Assembly: GCF_001187915.1 (NCBI RefSeq)
Contig: NZ_LGIU01000097.1
Coordinates: 24,570-88,569, forward strand
DNA from: Arthrobacter sp. RIT-PI-e
Lineage (GTDB): Bacteria; Actinomycetota; Actinomycetes; Actinomycetales; Micrococcaceae
Length of the DNA stretch: 64,000 nucleotides
Direction: 5' to 3'
The notes beneath the pieces are model-generated. The model was not told the origin of the DNA. It saw only the letters and a program-made list of their open reading frames with translations, and did not search any database. Made by a program: the position numbers and the translations under genes. This document shows positions 38,328-47,747 of this stretch, in pieces (position 1 is the first letter of the stretch; the number at the start of each line of letters is the position of its first letter).

Positions 38328-39827
38328 ATGGCCCTCGTCGCCGGAGTCGATTCCTCGACGCAGAGCTGCAAGGTGGTGGTGCTCGACGGCGCGACGGGGG
38401 CCGAGGTCCGCTCCGGCCGCGCCGCCCATCCCGAGGGCACGGAGGTGGACCCTGAGGCCTGGTGGCGGGCCCTGCTCCCGGCCCTGGCGGACGCCGATGC
38501 CCTGGCGGACGACGTCGGGGCGCTGGCGATCGCGGGCCAGCAGCACGGCATGGTGCTGCTGGGCCGCGACGGGCGCGTCCTGCGCGACGCCCTGCTGTGG
38601 AACGACACCAGGTCCGCCGGTGCCGCCCGGGACCTGATCGACGAGCTCGGCGTCGACGACCTGGTGGCCCGGACCGGCTCGGCGCCCGTGGCGTCCTTCA
38701 CGAGCACCAAGGTGCGGTGGGTGCGCGACTCCGAGCCCGACGTCGTGCCGTCGATCGCGGCGGTGGCGCTCCCCCACGACTGGCTGACCTGGCGGCTGCG
38801 CGGCTTCGGCCCCGCGGAGGACTCCCCCCTGGGACCCGTGCTGGAGGAACTGGTGACCGACCGCTCGGATGCGAGCGGCACCGGGTACTGGGACCCCGCC
38901 GAGGGGGCGTACGACCTCGACCTCTTCCGGCACGCACTGGGGCGTCCCGCGCGTGAGGCCCGCGGCGGCGGGAGCACCGGGGACGACGGCGATGAGGCAC
39001 CGGAGGTCCTCCTGCCCCGCGTCCTGGCGGCGGATGCCTCCGCGGGCGAGGTGCACCCCTCCTATCTCGCGACGGAAGGACACCGGGTGATCCTGGGTCC
39101 CGGCGCCGGGGACAACGCGGGTGCCGCGCTGGGGCTGGGCGCCCAGGCGGGCGACGTCGTCGTGTCCCTGGGGACCAGTGGCACGGTCTTCGCCGTGGCG
39201 GCGGACCCGGTGGCGGACGCCTCCGGCACGGTGGCCGGGTTCGCGGACGCCGGCGGTCTCTTCCTGCCCCTCGTGGCCACCCTCAACGCCGCCCGGGTGC
39301 TCACCTCCGTGGCCGGCCTCCTCGGGGTGGACCACGACGGCCTCGCGGCCCTGGCGCAGGAGGCGGCACCGGGTTCCGGCGGCGTGGTCCTGGTGCCGTA
39401 CTTCGAGGGGGAACGCACGCCCAACCTCCCGAACGCGAAGGCCAGTTTCCACAACCTCAGCATCGCCTCCGCGACCCGCGCGAACATGGCCCGCGCCGCG
39501 GTCGAGGGCATGCTATGCGGACTGGCGGACGCGCTCGATGCCGTCCGGGTCACCGGCGTGGAACCGGTGAACCTCCTGTTGATCGGCGGTGCGGCACAGA
39601 ACGCGGCGGTCCAGGAGGTGGCGGCCCAGGTGCTCGACCTCCCCGTCCGCATCCCGGCACCGGGCGAGTACGTGGCCCGCGGCGCTGCCGTGCAGGCCGC
39701 CTGGGTGCTCACCGGGGAGCGGCCGCGCTGGAGGGTGGACACCGTGGAGGACCGCGCGGCGGACCACCGGCCGGTGGTCCGCGAGCAGTACCGGGCAGCC
39801 GTGGGGACGGTGGCCTTCCCGGCCTGA
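38328..39827 (+). CDS. xylB: Xylulokinase
   Basis: A 499-residue FGGY-family sugar kinase that phosphorylates D-xylulose to xylulose 5-phosphate. N-terminal GVDSSTQSCKVVVLDGATG is the phosphate-1 motif; IAGQQHGMVLL and LLWNDTRSAGAA bind substrate; SLGTSGTVFAVAADP and LLIGGAAQNAAVQEVAAQ follow. Starts 3 nt after the xylA stop. Feeds the pentose phosphate pathway. Confidence 0.95.
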   Translation: MALVAGVDSSTQSCKVVVLDGATGAEVRSGRAAHPEGTEVDPEAWWRALLPALADADALADDVGALAIAGQQHGMVLLGRDGRVLRDALLWNDTRSAGAARDLIDELGVDDLVARTGSAPVASFTSTKVRWVRDSEPDVVPSIAAVALPHDWLTWRLRGFGPAEDSPLGPVLEELVTDRSDASGTGYWDPAEGAYDLDLFRHALGRPAREARGGGSTGDDGDEAPEVLLPRVLAADASAGEVHPSYLATEGHRVILGPGAGDNAGAALGLGAQAGDVVVSLGTSGTVFAVAADPVADASGTVAGFADAGGLFLPLVATLNAARVLTSVAGLLGVDHDGLAALAQEAAPGSGGVVLVPYFEGERTPNLPNAKASFHNLSIASATRANMARAAVEGMLCGLADALDAVRVTGVEPVNLLLIGGAAQNAAVQEVAAQVLDLPVRIPAPGEYVARGAAVQAAWVLTGERPRWRVDTVEDRAADHRPVVREQYRAAVGTVAFPA

Positions 39828-39844
39828 CCACGCGACGGTCACCC

Positions 39845-39902
39845 GGGACGGCGGGACGGCGGGACGGCGGGAAGGCCGGGACGACGGGAAGGCCGGGACG
39901 AC
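39845..39902 (+). repeat. G-rich minisatellite downstream of xylB
   Basis: Three units of GGGACGGC followed by two units of a 17-nt repeat GGGAAGGCCGGGACGAC. It lies in the short non-coding gap between xylB and the convergent membrane-protein gene. Confidence 0.8.
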
Positions 39903-39908
39903 GGCGAT

Positions 39909-39941
39909 GCGAGGCACCCACCCGGGAGGGGGGGGGGCCTC
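39909..39941. terminator. Hairpin between xylB and the convergent membrane-protein gene
   Basis: GCGAGGC and GCCTCGC (7 bp) flank a loop with C-rich and G-rich runs that can extend the stem; the loop includes a run of eight G at 39928-39935. Confidence 0.5.
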
Positions 39942-39960
39942 GCACCGCCTCTCGGGTGGA

Positions 39961-40597
39961 TCAGCGACCCGAGGGGGGGAGCAGCGGCCCGAGCGCAGGT
40001 CCACTCCCACCTGGTCCACCCTGCGGTGGAAGGACATCCCGGCCTTGCCGCCGAGGACCGCGGCCAGGGGCGGGACGCGGGGCGCGACGGCCGGGCGAGG
40101 AGCCCGCCGGTGGTCAGTGCATCCCGGTTGAACTGGATGCTGGGGGCACCATCCAGGGAGGAGAGCACGTTGTACTGGTCACCGGCCACGACGGCGAGGA
40201 TGGCCAGGACGATCGCGATGATGATGCCCCACAACCAGACGGCCAGGCCCTGCTTGGCGCCGTCGAAACGCGCCATGCGCCCTGCGACGTAGCCACCGCA
40301 GTAGTAGGCGATGAACAGGATGACCGCGAGGGCGATCCCGCCGGCGATCCCGATGGTCTGTGCGTTCTCGGTGGCCCGGTCCGCGGCATCGTTCACGCCA
40401 CTGCTGTTCGAGGCCCCGACGCCGATGCCGACCGCCGTAGCGAGGGCGCCGAGGATCACGGTGAGGCCGATCGCGGTCAGCCAGCCGAAGAACGCCGAGC
40501 CGAACTTGATGCCGCCGAAGCGCTCCCGTTCCGCTGCCACGACGTCGTTCCGCCGGCTCTTCGGGGTACTCGCGCCCGAGGTGTTCTCTGCTGCCAT
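39961..40597 (-). pseudogene. Four-segment membrane protein gene with a C-terminal frameshift
   Basis: The ATG at 40597 (GGAG upstream) begins a protein with a basic N-terminus and four hydrophobic segments over about 25-165, ending in DQYNVLSSLDGAPSIQFN. The expected C-terminal tail (AVLGGKAGMSFHRRVDQVG) is encoded in a different frame from about 40060 down. A base change near 40060-40100 breaks the frame, and a run of seven C near 39972-39978 (minus) makes the true stop uncertain. Conserved actinobacterial family, function unknown; it may not belong to the xylose genes. Confidence 0.6.
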
Positions 40598-40655
40598 GAT
40601 GTTTCTGCTCCTTCGTAGTCGTCGCACTCCCTGTGTTGGCAGTGCCTTCCGGTAA

Positions 40656-40671
40656 AGTAAGCCTGCTTACT
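40656..40671. promoter_or_regulatory. Palindromic operator candidate in the divergent region before the EIIC-like gene
   Basis: AGTAAGC-CT-GCTTACT is a perfect 7-bp dyad, 59 nt upstream of the membrane-protein start and 116 nt upstream of the transporter start. TTGGCA at 40636-40641 could be a -35 for the plus strand. The sequence differs from the xylA operator, so a different regulator or half-site mode is likely. Confidence 0.45.
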
Positions 40672-40786
40672 ACCGTGGGGGTTCGAAGAGCTGAATGCAA
40701 GAAACTTCTTTTGCCCTGTGTGCAACGGGTTCGCTTGCGCCTCATGATCCACCCTGCCCACCGACCCCGTTCAGGAGACGCACCCA

Positions 40787-42399
40787 TGACCACAGAGCAC
40801 AGCGGCACCGGAGGAACCCCTGCACGGCGGGTGGCGGTCCTGGCCAGCAGCGGGGGCAACCTCCGCAGCCACGGCGGGAACGACCCTGCCATGCTGATCC
40901 GGGACGTGTCCCGCCAGCTGGACGCCGCCGGCTTCGTCCTCGGGGCGGTCCAGTTCGTGGCCACGCAGGCCTCCATGGACGGCATCGCGCAGGACGCACC
41001 GGCACAGCTGTGGAGCCTCGCACCGAGCGGCCCCGAGGTCACCGCCGCCGGCACCCTCGCGGAGATCAACGTACGGGCACGAGAGCAGGACGCCGAACTC
41101 GCCGTACAGGTGGAGTCGGGGGAGATCGACGGCCTGATCCTCATGAGCGCCGACCCCGCGGACACCAACGCGCGGACCCTCCGGGCAGCCGCCCGCCTCG
41201 GGATCCCCGTGGTGGGCACCGGCGGCAGCTCCATCGCGGAGGCACAGCGGATGGGCGTGAACGTGGTCTCCGCCTCGGGAACCACCGGGACCACGAGCAC
41301 CACCCGCGCCGTCTCCTACGTGTCCGGGTTGTCGAAGACGTGGGACGTGAAGTACCGGGCGGCCCTGGGAGGATCGGGCGCCGGTGCCGGCCCCACGGAG
41401 GAAGCCGCCTGGCGGCGCATCAGCGTCCGCGGGATCATGGTGGGCAGCATCCCGGCGTTCATCGCCCTCGCCCTGGTGCTGGCCCTCAGCAGGATCCCCG
41501 TGCTGGCCGATCTCACCGAGGTCTTCGACGCCCTGATCGCCGGTCTGCCCGTCGTGGTGGCCGCAATGGCCGCCCGGAAGGTCTCGGGCCTCGACGAGGT
41601 GGGACTGGTGGCCGGTGCACTGGCCGGCATCCTGTCCGCGCGGGGCGGCATCCTCGGAGGACTGGTCGGCGGGATCCTGGCCGGCCTGCTGGCCGCCTAC
41701 CTGATCAACCGGACCCTCTCACGGAGCTTCCCGGCCACCACGGCGAACATCGTGACGGGCGCCCTCGCCGGGCTCCTGCCCGGCCTGGTCGTGTACTACC
41801 TCCTGGCACCGTTCACGAGCCTCCTCGGAGACGGGGTGCGGATCGCCATCGAGGCCGCCCTGGAGTTCAGCCCCCTGCTGGCGGGCGCCCTGGCGGGTCT
41901 CGTGATGTGGCCGGCCATCATCGGCGGCGTCTACCACTCCGTGATCCTCCCCCTCGTGCTGCTCGAGATGGGGCAGAAGGGCACCAGCTTCTTCGGGGCC
42001 ATCGACATGGTGGCCCTGGTGATGGTGAGCCTCGGCATCACGCTCGCGAACGTGGTGAAACCGCGTTCCAGCGGGGAACGCGCCCTGGCCGGGTCCGGCG
42101 CCGGCGTCAACTTCTTCTTCGGCACCTTCGTGGAGGCCTCCTACCCCTTCATGTTCTCGGACAGGAGGATCTTCGCCGTCGCGATCGCCTGCGCCACCAC
42201 CGGCGGTGCCCTCGTGGGGGTGCTCGGCACGGAGGCCTCCGCCTACCTGCCCGCCGTCGTCGCACCCTTCATCGCGACCAACCCCGCAGGTATGGTCGTG
42301 GCCATGACGGTGACGGCCGCCCTCGCCTTCGCCCTCACGCTCCTGGTCAACGTGGCGCACCTGCGTGCGGAAGCCCGCGCCGGAGCCCCGGTCGGTTGA
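40787..42399 (+). CDS. EIIC-like sugar transporter fused to an unrecognised N-terminal domain
   Basis: A 537-residue protein. Residues 1-190 form a soluble alpha/beta-looking domain with two notable stretches, LASSGGNLRSHGGNDPAM and SASGTTGTTSTTRAVSY; I do not recognise the family. Residues about 210-530 have roughly eight to ten hydrophobic segments, glycine-rich helices, and VEASYPFMFSD, which resembles the substrate motif of fructose-family PTS IIC proteins. No EIIA His or EIIB Cys phosphorylation motif is seen and no EI/HPr gene is in the window. Lying between xylB and a ROK repressor, it may transport xylose or another pentose; this is inference. Confidence 0.6.
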
Positions 42400-42503
42400 G
42401 GCGCCCGGCGGCCCCCGGACCCGAAATCGTGCACCCTGTGGCTACGATGGATCCCGGACCGGGCACACCGCCCGGTCCCGACGGACCGAGGAGGAGTCAG
42501 ACC

Positions 42504-43661
42504 GTGCGGTCCACCTCCGGCAGCATGAACGGTTCGGAGGGTCTCCGCAACCACAACCTCTCCCAGCTCCTGACCATGGTCCACCGCAGCGGACCGATCT
42601 CCCGGTCCGAGCTGACCCGGCGCAGCGGTCTCAACCGCTCCACGGTGGGAGCACTCGTCTCCACGCTCGCCGGGCGACGCCTCCTCCAGGAGACCGAGCC
42701 GGTGGGCGTCGGCCGGGTCGGGCGGCCGAGCCCGATCGTCCGGGCGAACCCCGGGATCGCGGCGATCGCCGTGCATCCCGACATCGACGCACTGACCGTC
42801 GGCGTGGTGGGCCTCGGCGGTCACGTCCACGGACGCCTCCGCAGGGAGACCGACGGGCTCCCGACGCTCGAGGACTCCGTACGCCTCAGCCGGGAGCTCG
42901 TCGCGGAGCTGCACCCGCACCTGGCCTCCGTGGAGCGCGTCCTGGGCGTCGGGATCGCCCTGCCCGGTCTCGTCAACGCCGGCGCCGGACGGGTGCTGAT
43001 TGCCCCGCACCTCGGCTGGCGGGACGCCGATCTCACCTCGCCCTTCGGTGAGGCGCTCGGACTACCCGCGGTCGCGGCGAACGACGCCGCGCTCGGTTCC
43101 CTGGCCGAGAGCATCTTCGGCGCGGCGGTGGGAGCGCAGGACACCCTCTACCTCAACGGCAGTGCCAGCGGGATCGGCGGGGGGATCGTGGCGGGCGGCG
43201 CCCCGTTGAGCGGAGCCCGCGGTTACGCCGGTGAACTGGGACACACGCTGGTACGTACGGACGGCTCCCGCTGCCACTGCGGGCGCTCCGGCTGCCTGGA
43301 TGCCGAAGTGCGCCTGGAACGGCTCCTCGACGCAGCAGGGGTGACCGGCGGCGGGGTCGAAGCCCTCGAGGCGGTCCTGGCGACGGATCCCGGACCCGCC
43401 GTCCGCGCCGAGGCGGAGCGCCAGCTCTCCCTGCTCTCCGTGGCCCTGGTCGACTGCGTGAACATCTTCGACCCGGCGCTGATCGTGCTGGGCGGATTCC
43501 TCGCCTCCCTGTTCGAGTACGACGGCGCCCGGCTCACCGAGCACGTGAACGCGGCGTCGCTCGGCGGCGGCGTGATGGTGCGCCGGGCCGCGCTCGGGCC
43601 CGAGCTGCTGCTCGTGGGCGCCGCGGAGATCGTCTTCGAACCCCTCCTCGCCTCGCCCTGA
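42504..43661 (+). CDS. xylR: ROK-family transcriptional repressor, XylR-like
   Basis: A 385-residue protein. The N-terminal winged helix (about 15-75) has NLSQLLTMVHRSGPISRSEL and LNRSTVGALVSTL. The ROK sugar-binding domain has GIALPGLVNAGAG, GGIVAGGAPLSGARGYAGE, and the zinc motif CHCGRSGCLDAE. GTG at 42504 follows GAGGAG with 7-nt spacing. It lies downstream of the transporter and near xylAB, and the dyad at 37085-37115 is its probable operator. Confidence 0.85.
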   Translation: MRSTSGSMNGSEGLRNHNLSQLLTMVHRSGPISRSELTRRSGLNRSTVGALVSTLAGRRLLQETEPVGVGRVGRPSPIVRANPGIAAIAVHPDIDALTVGVVGLGGHVHGRLRRETDGLPTLEDSVRLSRELVAELHPHLASVERVLGVGIALPGLVNAGAGRVLIAPHLGWRDADLTSPFGEALGLPAVAANDAALGSLAESIFGAAVGAQDTLYLNGSASGIGGGIVAGGAPLSGARGYAGELGHTLVRTDGSRCHCGRSGCLDAEVRLERLLDAAGVTGGGVEALEAVLATDPGPAVRAEAERQLSLLSVALVDCVNIFDPALIVLGGFLASLFEYDGARLTEHVNAASLGGGVMVRRAALGPELLLVGAAEIVFEPLLASP

Positions 43662-43790
43662 CACACGCCATGCGCCCGGACGGACCCGGACGTCGGTGCC
43701 ACCGGGATCCAGACCACGACGTACGGCACACCCTCCCCGGAAGGGGATGATGCGCCGTAGGTGGTTCACGGAGGAAGGACGGTCCCGGCC

Positions 43791-44021
43791 TCAGCCGGTG
43801 CGCCGGGAACCGGTGTCCTCGCCGTCGTCCTCGAGATCGTCGGCATACTTGTCCGCGTACTCCGAGTAGTCCGGTTCCACCGGCTCGCTGTGCTGACTGG
43901 ACGGACGACTGTCCGGACCCCTCAACTCTCGCTGCAGTGCCGAATAATCGGTGGACGGGCTGAAGTACTTCATGTCCCGTGCCTGCTTGGTGGCTTTCGC
44001 CTTCTGACGGCCGCGCCCCAT
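43791..44021 (-). CDS. DUF3073 family protein
   Basis: A 76-residue actinobacterial protein starting MGRGRQKAKATKQARDMKYF, the family signature, with an acidic C-terminal half (DYSEYADKYADDLEDD). Function unknown; its relatives sit beside purM. A near-consensus TATACT (minus 44124-44119) may be its -10, leaving a leader of about 90 nt. Confidence 0.88.
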   Translation of the reverse strand: MGRGRQKAKATKQARDMKYFSPSTDYSALQRELRGPDSRPSSQHSEPVEPDYSEYADKYADDLEDDGEDTGSRRTG

Positions 44022-44327
44022 GGCGTGACCCCCTTTTTGCGTCGATCCGGAGGTGGTCACTGGGGCACGAGGCCCAAGGCTGCAGCGAGGCCCCGGAGTA
44101 TTCGGTCAATTTGTCGTAAGTATAGGTTACATGTTCTCACCCGGCCCGGAGCGCCGGCACTCCGGGTCCTGGAAGCCCGAGGATCCGCGGACGGGTGGCG
44201 TCGTCCGGTCCGGGGCCGTCCGCGCAGCGTCCCGGGGGTCCGCCGGGAGGGGATTGTGGATAGAGTCGAGGCCACGTCCAGGACGTGCTGGTCACGACCA
44301 CCTGAAACCGAGGAGACAGCGCCCATC
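44022..44327. other. Divergent intergenic region with promoter candidates
   Basis: Holds an AT-rich island at about 44103-44135 with TATACT on the minus strand (for DUF3073). The rest shows no gene or RNA that I can recognise; GAGGAGA at the end is the ribosome site of the next gene. Confidence 0.4.
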
Positions 44328-44936
44328 ATGAACCACGAGGAACAGGCACCCGGCCCCGTCGAGCGCAGCGCCGAACCGGATCTGGTGGATCCCGACTCGG
44401 TGGTCCTGGACGAGGGCGTCATCTCCGCCGAGGCGCTCGAACCCGAGCTGTTCGTCTCGCCGGACACCCTGGAGCTGCCGGAGCCCGTGCTCGGCGCCGT
44501 GGAGATCAGCCGGGACACGGCCGAGGCCGCCTCGCTGGACGCCGCCGCCGCCGAGGCCATGGCGGGGGCCGCTGGGGCGGAGAGGGCCGGCACCCTGGTG
44601 GGCGGCCCGCTGCCCACGGACACCCCGGCCGGCGGCGCGGCCCCGGACGGGACGTCACCGGCGGGAGGACGGGCGGGCGACGCGGCGGACACCACCCCCG
44701 ACACCACCCCGGGCCCCGGTGGGGCAGCGGCACCCCTGCCCGACGAGGCGCCCGCCGTTCCCGCACCGGACCCGGAGGTGCCCCCGGTGAAGCCGGTGGA
44801 CCATCCCTCTCCCGAGGAGGTCATCGCCGACTCCGCGACAGGCGCCTCGGAGGACGCCACACCCCACCCCGAGCCGGACGAGATCCTCGCCGAGGGCCGC
44901 AGGAACGACGCCGCCGGCCCTGCGGGGACTTCCTAG
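44328..44936 (+). CDS. Acidic, Pro/Ala-rich protein of unknown function
   Basis: A 202-residue protein, strongly acidic, with no membrane segment or signal peptide and long low-complexity Ala/Pro/Gly/Thr stretches after residue 80. The first 80 residues hold a repeated pattern of short acidic hydrophobic segments ([18 protein letters not shown]). GAGGAGA precedes the ATG by 8 nt and third-position GC is high, so it is probably a real gene. Its TAG stop shares bases with the clpB stop (CTAG). No family recognised. Confidence 0.65.
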   Translation: MNHEEQAPGPVERSAEPDLVDPDSVVLDEGVISAEALEPELFVSPDTLELPEPVLGAVEISRDTAEAASLDAAAAEAMAGAAGAERAGTLVGGPLPTDTPAGGAAPDGTSPAGGRAGDAADTTPDTTPGPGGAAAPLPDEAPAVPAPDPEVPPVKPVDHPSPEEVIADSATGASEDATPHPEPDEILAEGRRNDAAGPAGTS

Positions 44937-47533
44937 CGTGCGGCGCTGACCCGCAGACCGTCGACGCCGGGGCCCTCCCCGTCCGGTCGGTCCACCACCA
45001 CGGTGTCGCCGTCCACGATCCGCCCGGCCAGGATGCCGCGTGCCAGGCGGTCGCCGATCTCGCGCTGGACGAGCCGCCGCAGCGGCCTCGCGCCGTAGGC
45101 CGGGTCGAAGCCGGTGAGCGCCAGCCACTCACGGGCCGCCGGGCTGACGTCGAGCTCGAGCCGGCGGTCCTGCAGCCGGGCACCGAGCGCGGCCACCTGC
45201 AGTTCCACGATCCGGCCCAGTTCGTCGAGACCCAGGGGCTCGAAGACCACCACGTCGTCGAGCCGGTTCAGGAACTCCGGCCGGAAGCTCGCGTTCACCG
45301 CGGCCAGCACGCCTGCCCGCTTCGCGTCGTCGTCGAGCGACGGGTCCACGAGGAACTGCGAGCCGAGGTTCGAGGTCAACACCAGGATCACGTTGCGGAA
45401 GTCCACCGTGCGGCCCTGGCCGTCGGTGAGCCGGCCGTCGTCGAGCACCTGCAGGAGCAGGTCGAAGACCTCGGGGTGCGCCTTCTCCACCTCGTCGAGC
45501 AGCACCACGCTGTACGGACGGCGACGAACGGCCTCGGTGAGCTGGCCGCCCTCCTCGTAGCCCACGTACCCCGGGGGCGCTCCCACCAGGCGTGCCACGG
45601 AGTGCTTCTCCGAGTACTCGGACATGTCGATCCGGACCATGGCGCGCTCGTCGTCGAACAGGAAGTCGGCGAGCGCCTTCGCGAGTTCGGTCTTGCCCAC
45701 CCCGGTGGGTCCGAGGAAGAGGAAGGAACCGGTGGGGCGGTCGGGGTCCGCCACCCCCGCGCGGGCACGGCGAACGGCGTCGGACACGGCGGCCACCGCG
45801 CGCCGCTGGCCGATCAGGCGCGCCCCGATGGCGTCCTCCATGGCGAGGAGCTTCTCGCTCTCGCCCTGGAGCATGCGCCCGGCGGGAATGCCGGTCCACG
45901 CGGAGATCACCTCGGCGATGTCCTGCGCCGTGACCTCCTCGGCCACCATCAGCTCGGGGACGTGGGACTGCTCCTCGGCGGCCTGGGCCTCACGGAGCTC
46001 GCGCTCCACGGAGGGGATGCGGCCGTAGAGGATGCGCGAGGCCGCCTCGAGGTCCCCCTCGCGCTGGGCCCGGTCCGCCTGCGAGCGCAGGTCCTCGAGC
46101 GCGGCCTTCAGGTCGCCCACCCGGTTCAGTCCCGCCTTCTCGGCCTCCCAGCGGGCGTTGAGGGCGTCGAGCTCCTCCTGGCGGTCGCCCATCTCGGCGC
46201 GCAGCGACTGCAGCCGTTCGATCGAGGCCTCGTCCTTCTCACGGGAGAGCGCCATCTCCTCCATGTTCATGCGCTCCAGGGAGCGGCGGAGCTCGTCGAT
46301 CTCCACGGGCGCGGAGTCGATCTCCATGCGCAGGCGGGAGGCGGCCTCGTCCACGAGGTCGATCGCCTTGTCCGGGAGCTGCCGGCCGGGGATGTACCGG
46401 TGGGACAGGGTGGCTGCGGCCACGAGTGCGGAGTCGGCGATGGAGACCTTGTGATGTGCCTCGTAGCGCTGCTTGAGCCCGCGGAGGATCCCGATGGCGT
46501 CGGACACCGATGGCTCACCCACGTAGATCTGCTGGAAGCGTCGCTCCAGGGCCGGGTCCTTCTCCACGTTCTCGCGGTACTCGTCCAGCGTGGTGGCGCC
46601 GATCAGGCGCAGCTCGCCCCGGGCCAGCATGGGCTTGAGCATGTTGCCGGCGTCCATGGAGCCCTCGGAGGCACCCGCCCCCACCACGGTGTGGAGCTCG
46701 TCGATGAAGGTGACCACCTGCCCGTCGGAGCCCCTGATCTCCTCGAGGACGGCCCTCAGGCGCTCCTCGAACTCACCGCGGTACTTTGCGCCGGCGATCA
46801 TGGCCCCGAGGTCCAGGCTGATCAGGGTCTTGCCCCGCAGCGACTCCGGGACGTCGCCGGCCACCATGCGCTGGGCGAGGCCCTCGACCACGGCGGTCTT
46901 GCCCACACCGGGTTCGCCGATGAGCACGGGGTTGTTCTTGGTGCGCCGGCTCAGCACCTGCACCACGCGGCGGATCTCGGCGTCACGCCCGATCACCGGG
47001 TCGAGCTTGCCGCTGCGGGCCACCTCCGTGAGGTCCACGCCGAATTTCTCGAGGGCCTGGAAGGTGTTCTCGGGATCGGCCGTGGTGACGCGGCGGTCGC
47101 CTCGCACGCCGGGCAGCGCGGAGGCGAGCGCCTCCCTGGTCAGCCCGGCGTCGCGCAGGATGCCCCCGGCGGATCCGGTGTCCGCCGCGAGTCCCAGCAG
47201 GAGGTGCTCGGTGGACACGAACTGGTCCCCCAGCGTCTCGGCCTCCTGCTTGGCGGCATTGATCAGCTGCAGCGCCCCGCGGGAGAACTGCGGCTGCGCG
47301 ACGGAGGACCCGGACGACGACGGCAGGGCCTTGATCGCGGAACTGGCCCGCACGCTGACGGCGTCGGGATCCGCGCCGGCGGCTCTCAGGAGGGCGACGG
47401 CGATGCCCTCGCGCTGGTCCACGAGCGCCTTCAGGAAGTGGGGTGTGTCGATCTGCGCATTGCCCGCCGTCGAGGCGTTCATGGCGGCGGCCGAGAGCAC
47501 CTCTCGGCTCTTGGTGGTGAAATTCGTGTCCAT
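44933..47533 (-). CDS. clpB: ATP-dependent chaperone ClpB
   Basis: An 866-residue disaggregase that works with DnaK to rescue aggregated proteins. N-domain (about 1-145), first AAA+ domain with GEPGVGKTA, a coiled-coil middle domain (about 400-520) that separates ClpB from ClpA/C, and the second AAA+ domain with [11 protein letters not shown]. Also [18 protein letters not shown] and the pore motif [10 protein letters not shown]. The ATG at 47533 has AAAGGA upstream; a HAIR element lies 47 nt further up. Confidence 0.96.
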   Translation of the reverse strand: MDTNFTTKSREVLSAAAMNASTAGNAQIDTPHFLKALVDQREGIAVALLRAAGADPDAVSVRASSAIKALPSSSGSSVAQPQFSRGALQLINAAKQEAETLGDQFVSTEHLLLGLAADTGSAGGILRDAGLTREALASALPGVRGDRRVTTADPENTFQALEKFGVDLTEVARSGKLDPVIGRDAEIRRVVQVLSRRTKNNPVLIGEPGVGKTAVVEGLAQRMVAGDVPESLRGKTLISLDLGAMIAGAKYRGEFEERLRAVLEEIRGSDGQVVTFIDELHTVVGAGASEGSMDAGNMLKPMLARGELRLIGATTLDEYRENVEKDPALERRFQQIYVGEPSVSDAIGILRGLKQRYEAHHKVSIADSALVAAATLSHRYIPGRQLPDKAIDLVDEAASRLRMEIDSAPVEIDELRRSLERMNMEEMALSREKDEASIERLQSLRAEMGDRQEELDALNARWEAEKAGLNRVGDLKAALEDLRSQADRAQREGDLEAASRILYGRIPSVERELREAQAAEEQSHVPELMVAEEVTAQDIAEVISAWTGIPAGRMLQGESEKLLAMEDAIGARLIGQRRAVAAVSDAVRRARAGVADPDRPTGSFLFLGPTGVGKTELAKALADFLFDDERAMVRIDMSEYSEKHSVARLVGAPPGYVGYEEGGQLTEAVRRRPYSVVLLDEVEKAHPEVFDLLLQVLDDGRLTDGQGRTVDFRNVILVLTSNLGSQFLVDPSLDDDAKRAGVLAAVNASFRPEFLNRLDDVVVFEPLGLDELGRIVELQVAALGARLQDRRLELDVSPAAREWLALTGFDPAYGARPLRRLVQREIGDRLARGILAGRIVDGDTVVVDRPDGEGPGVDGLRVSAAR

Positions 47534-47579
47534 GGGGGTGTCCTTTCTGTACCTGGCGCCGGGGGCTCCGTGCAACTAC

Positions 47580-47600
47580 CTTGAGTGTACCTGACTCAAC
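47580..47600 (-). promoter_or_regulatory. HAIR element (HspR binding site) before clpB
   Basis: CTTGAGT-N7-ACTCAAC, one base from the consensus CTTGAGT-N7-ACTCAAG. In actinobacteria HspR represses clpB and dnaK through this site. No hspR gene is in the window. Confidence 0.85.
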
Positions 47601-47747
47601 TTTGAACGGGTGCTGATCATTCCCCGATCCGCCGGTGCGGAGTTCCTCTCCCGGAATGGTTCGCACAACGGATCGGACATGCAGGTACCGTCCCGACATG
47701 CACCGCCGGAACGGTGCCGCCGGGTGGTCTCGGACATAATGGGTCCC

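Noticed and set aside
39845..39902. CRISPR-like repeats
   Set aside because: Units are 8 and 17 nt with no unique spacers and no cas genes in the window.
40656..40671. DtxR/IdeR iron box
   Set aside because: The dyad lacks the TTAGG...CCTAA core and no iron gene is near.
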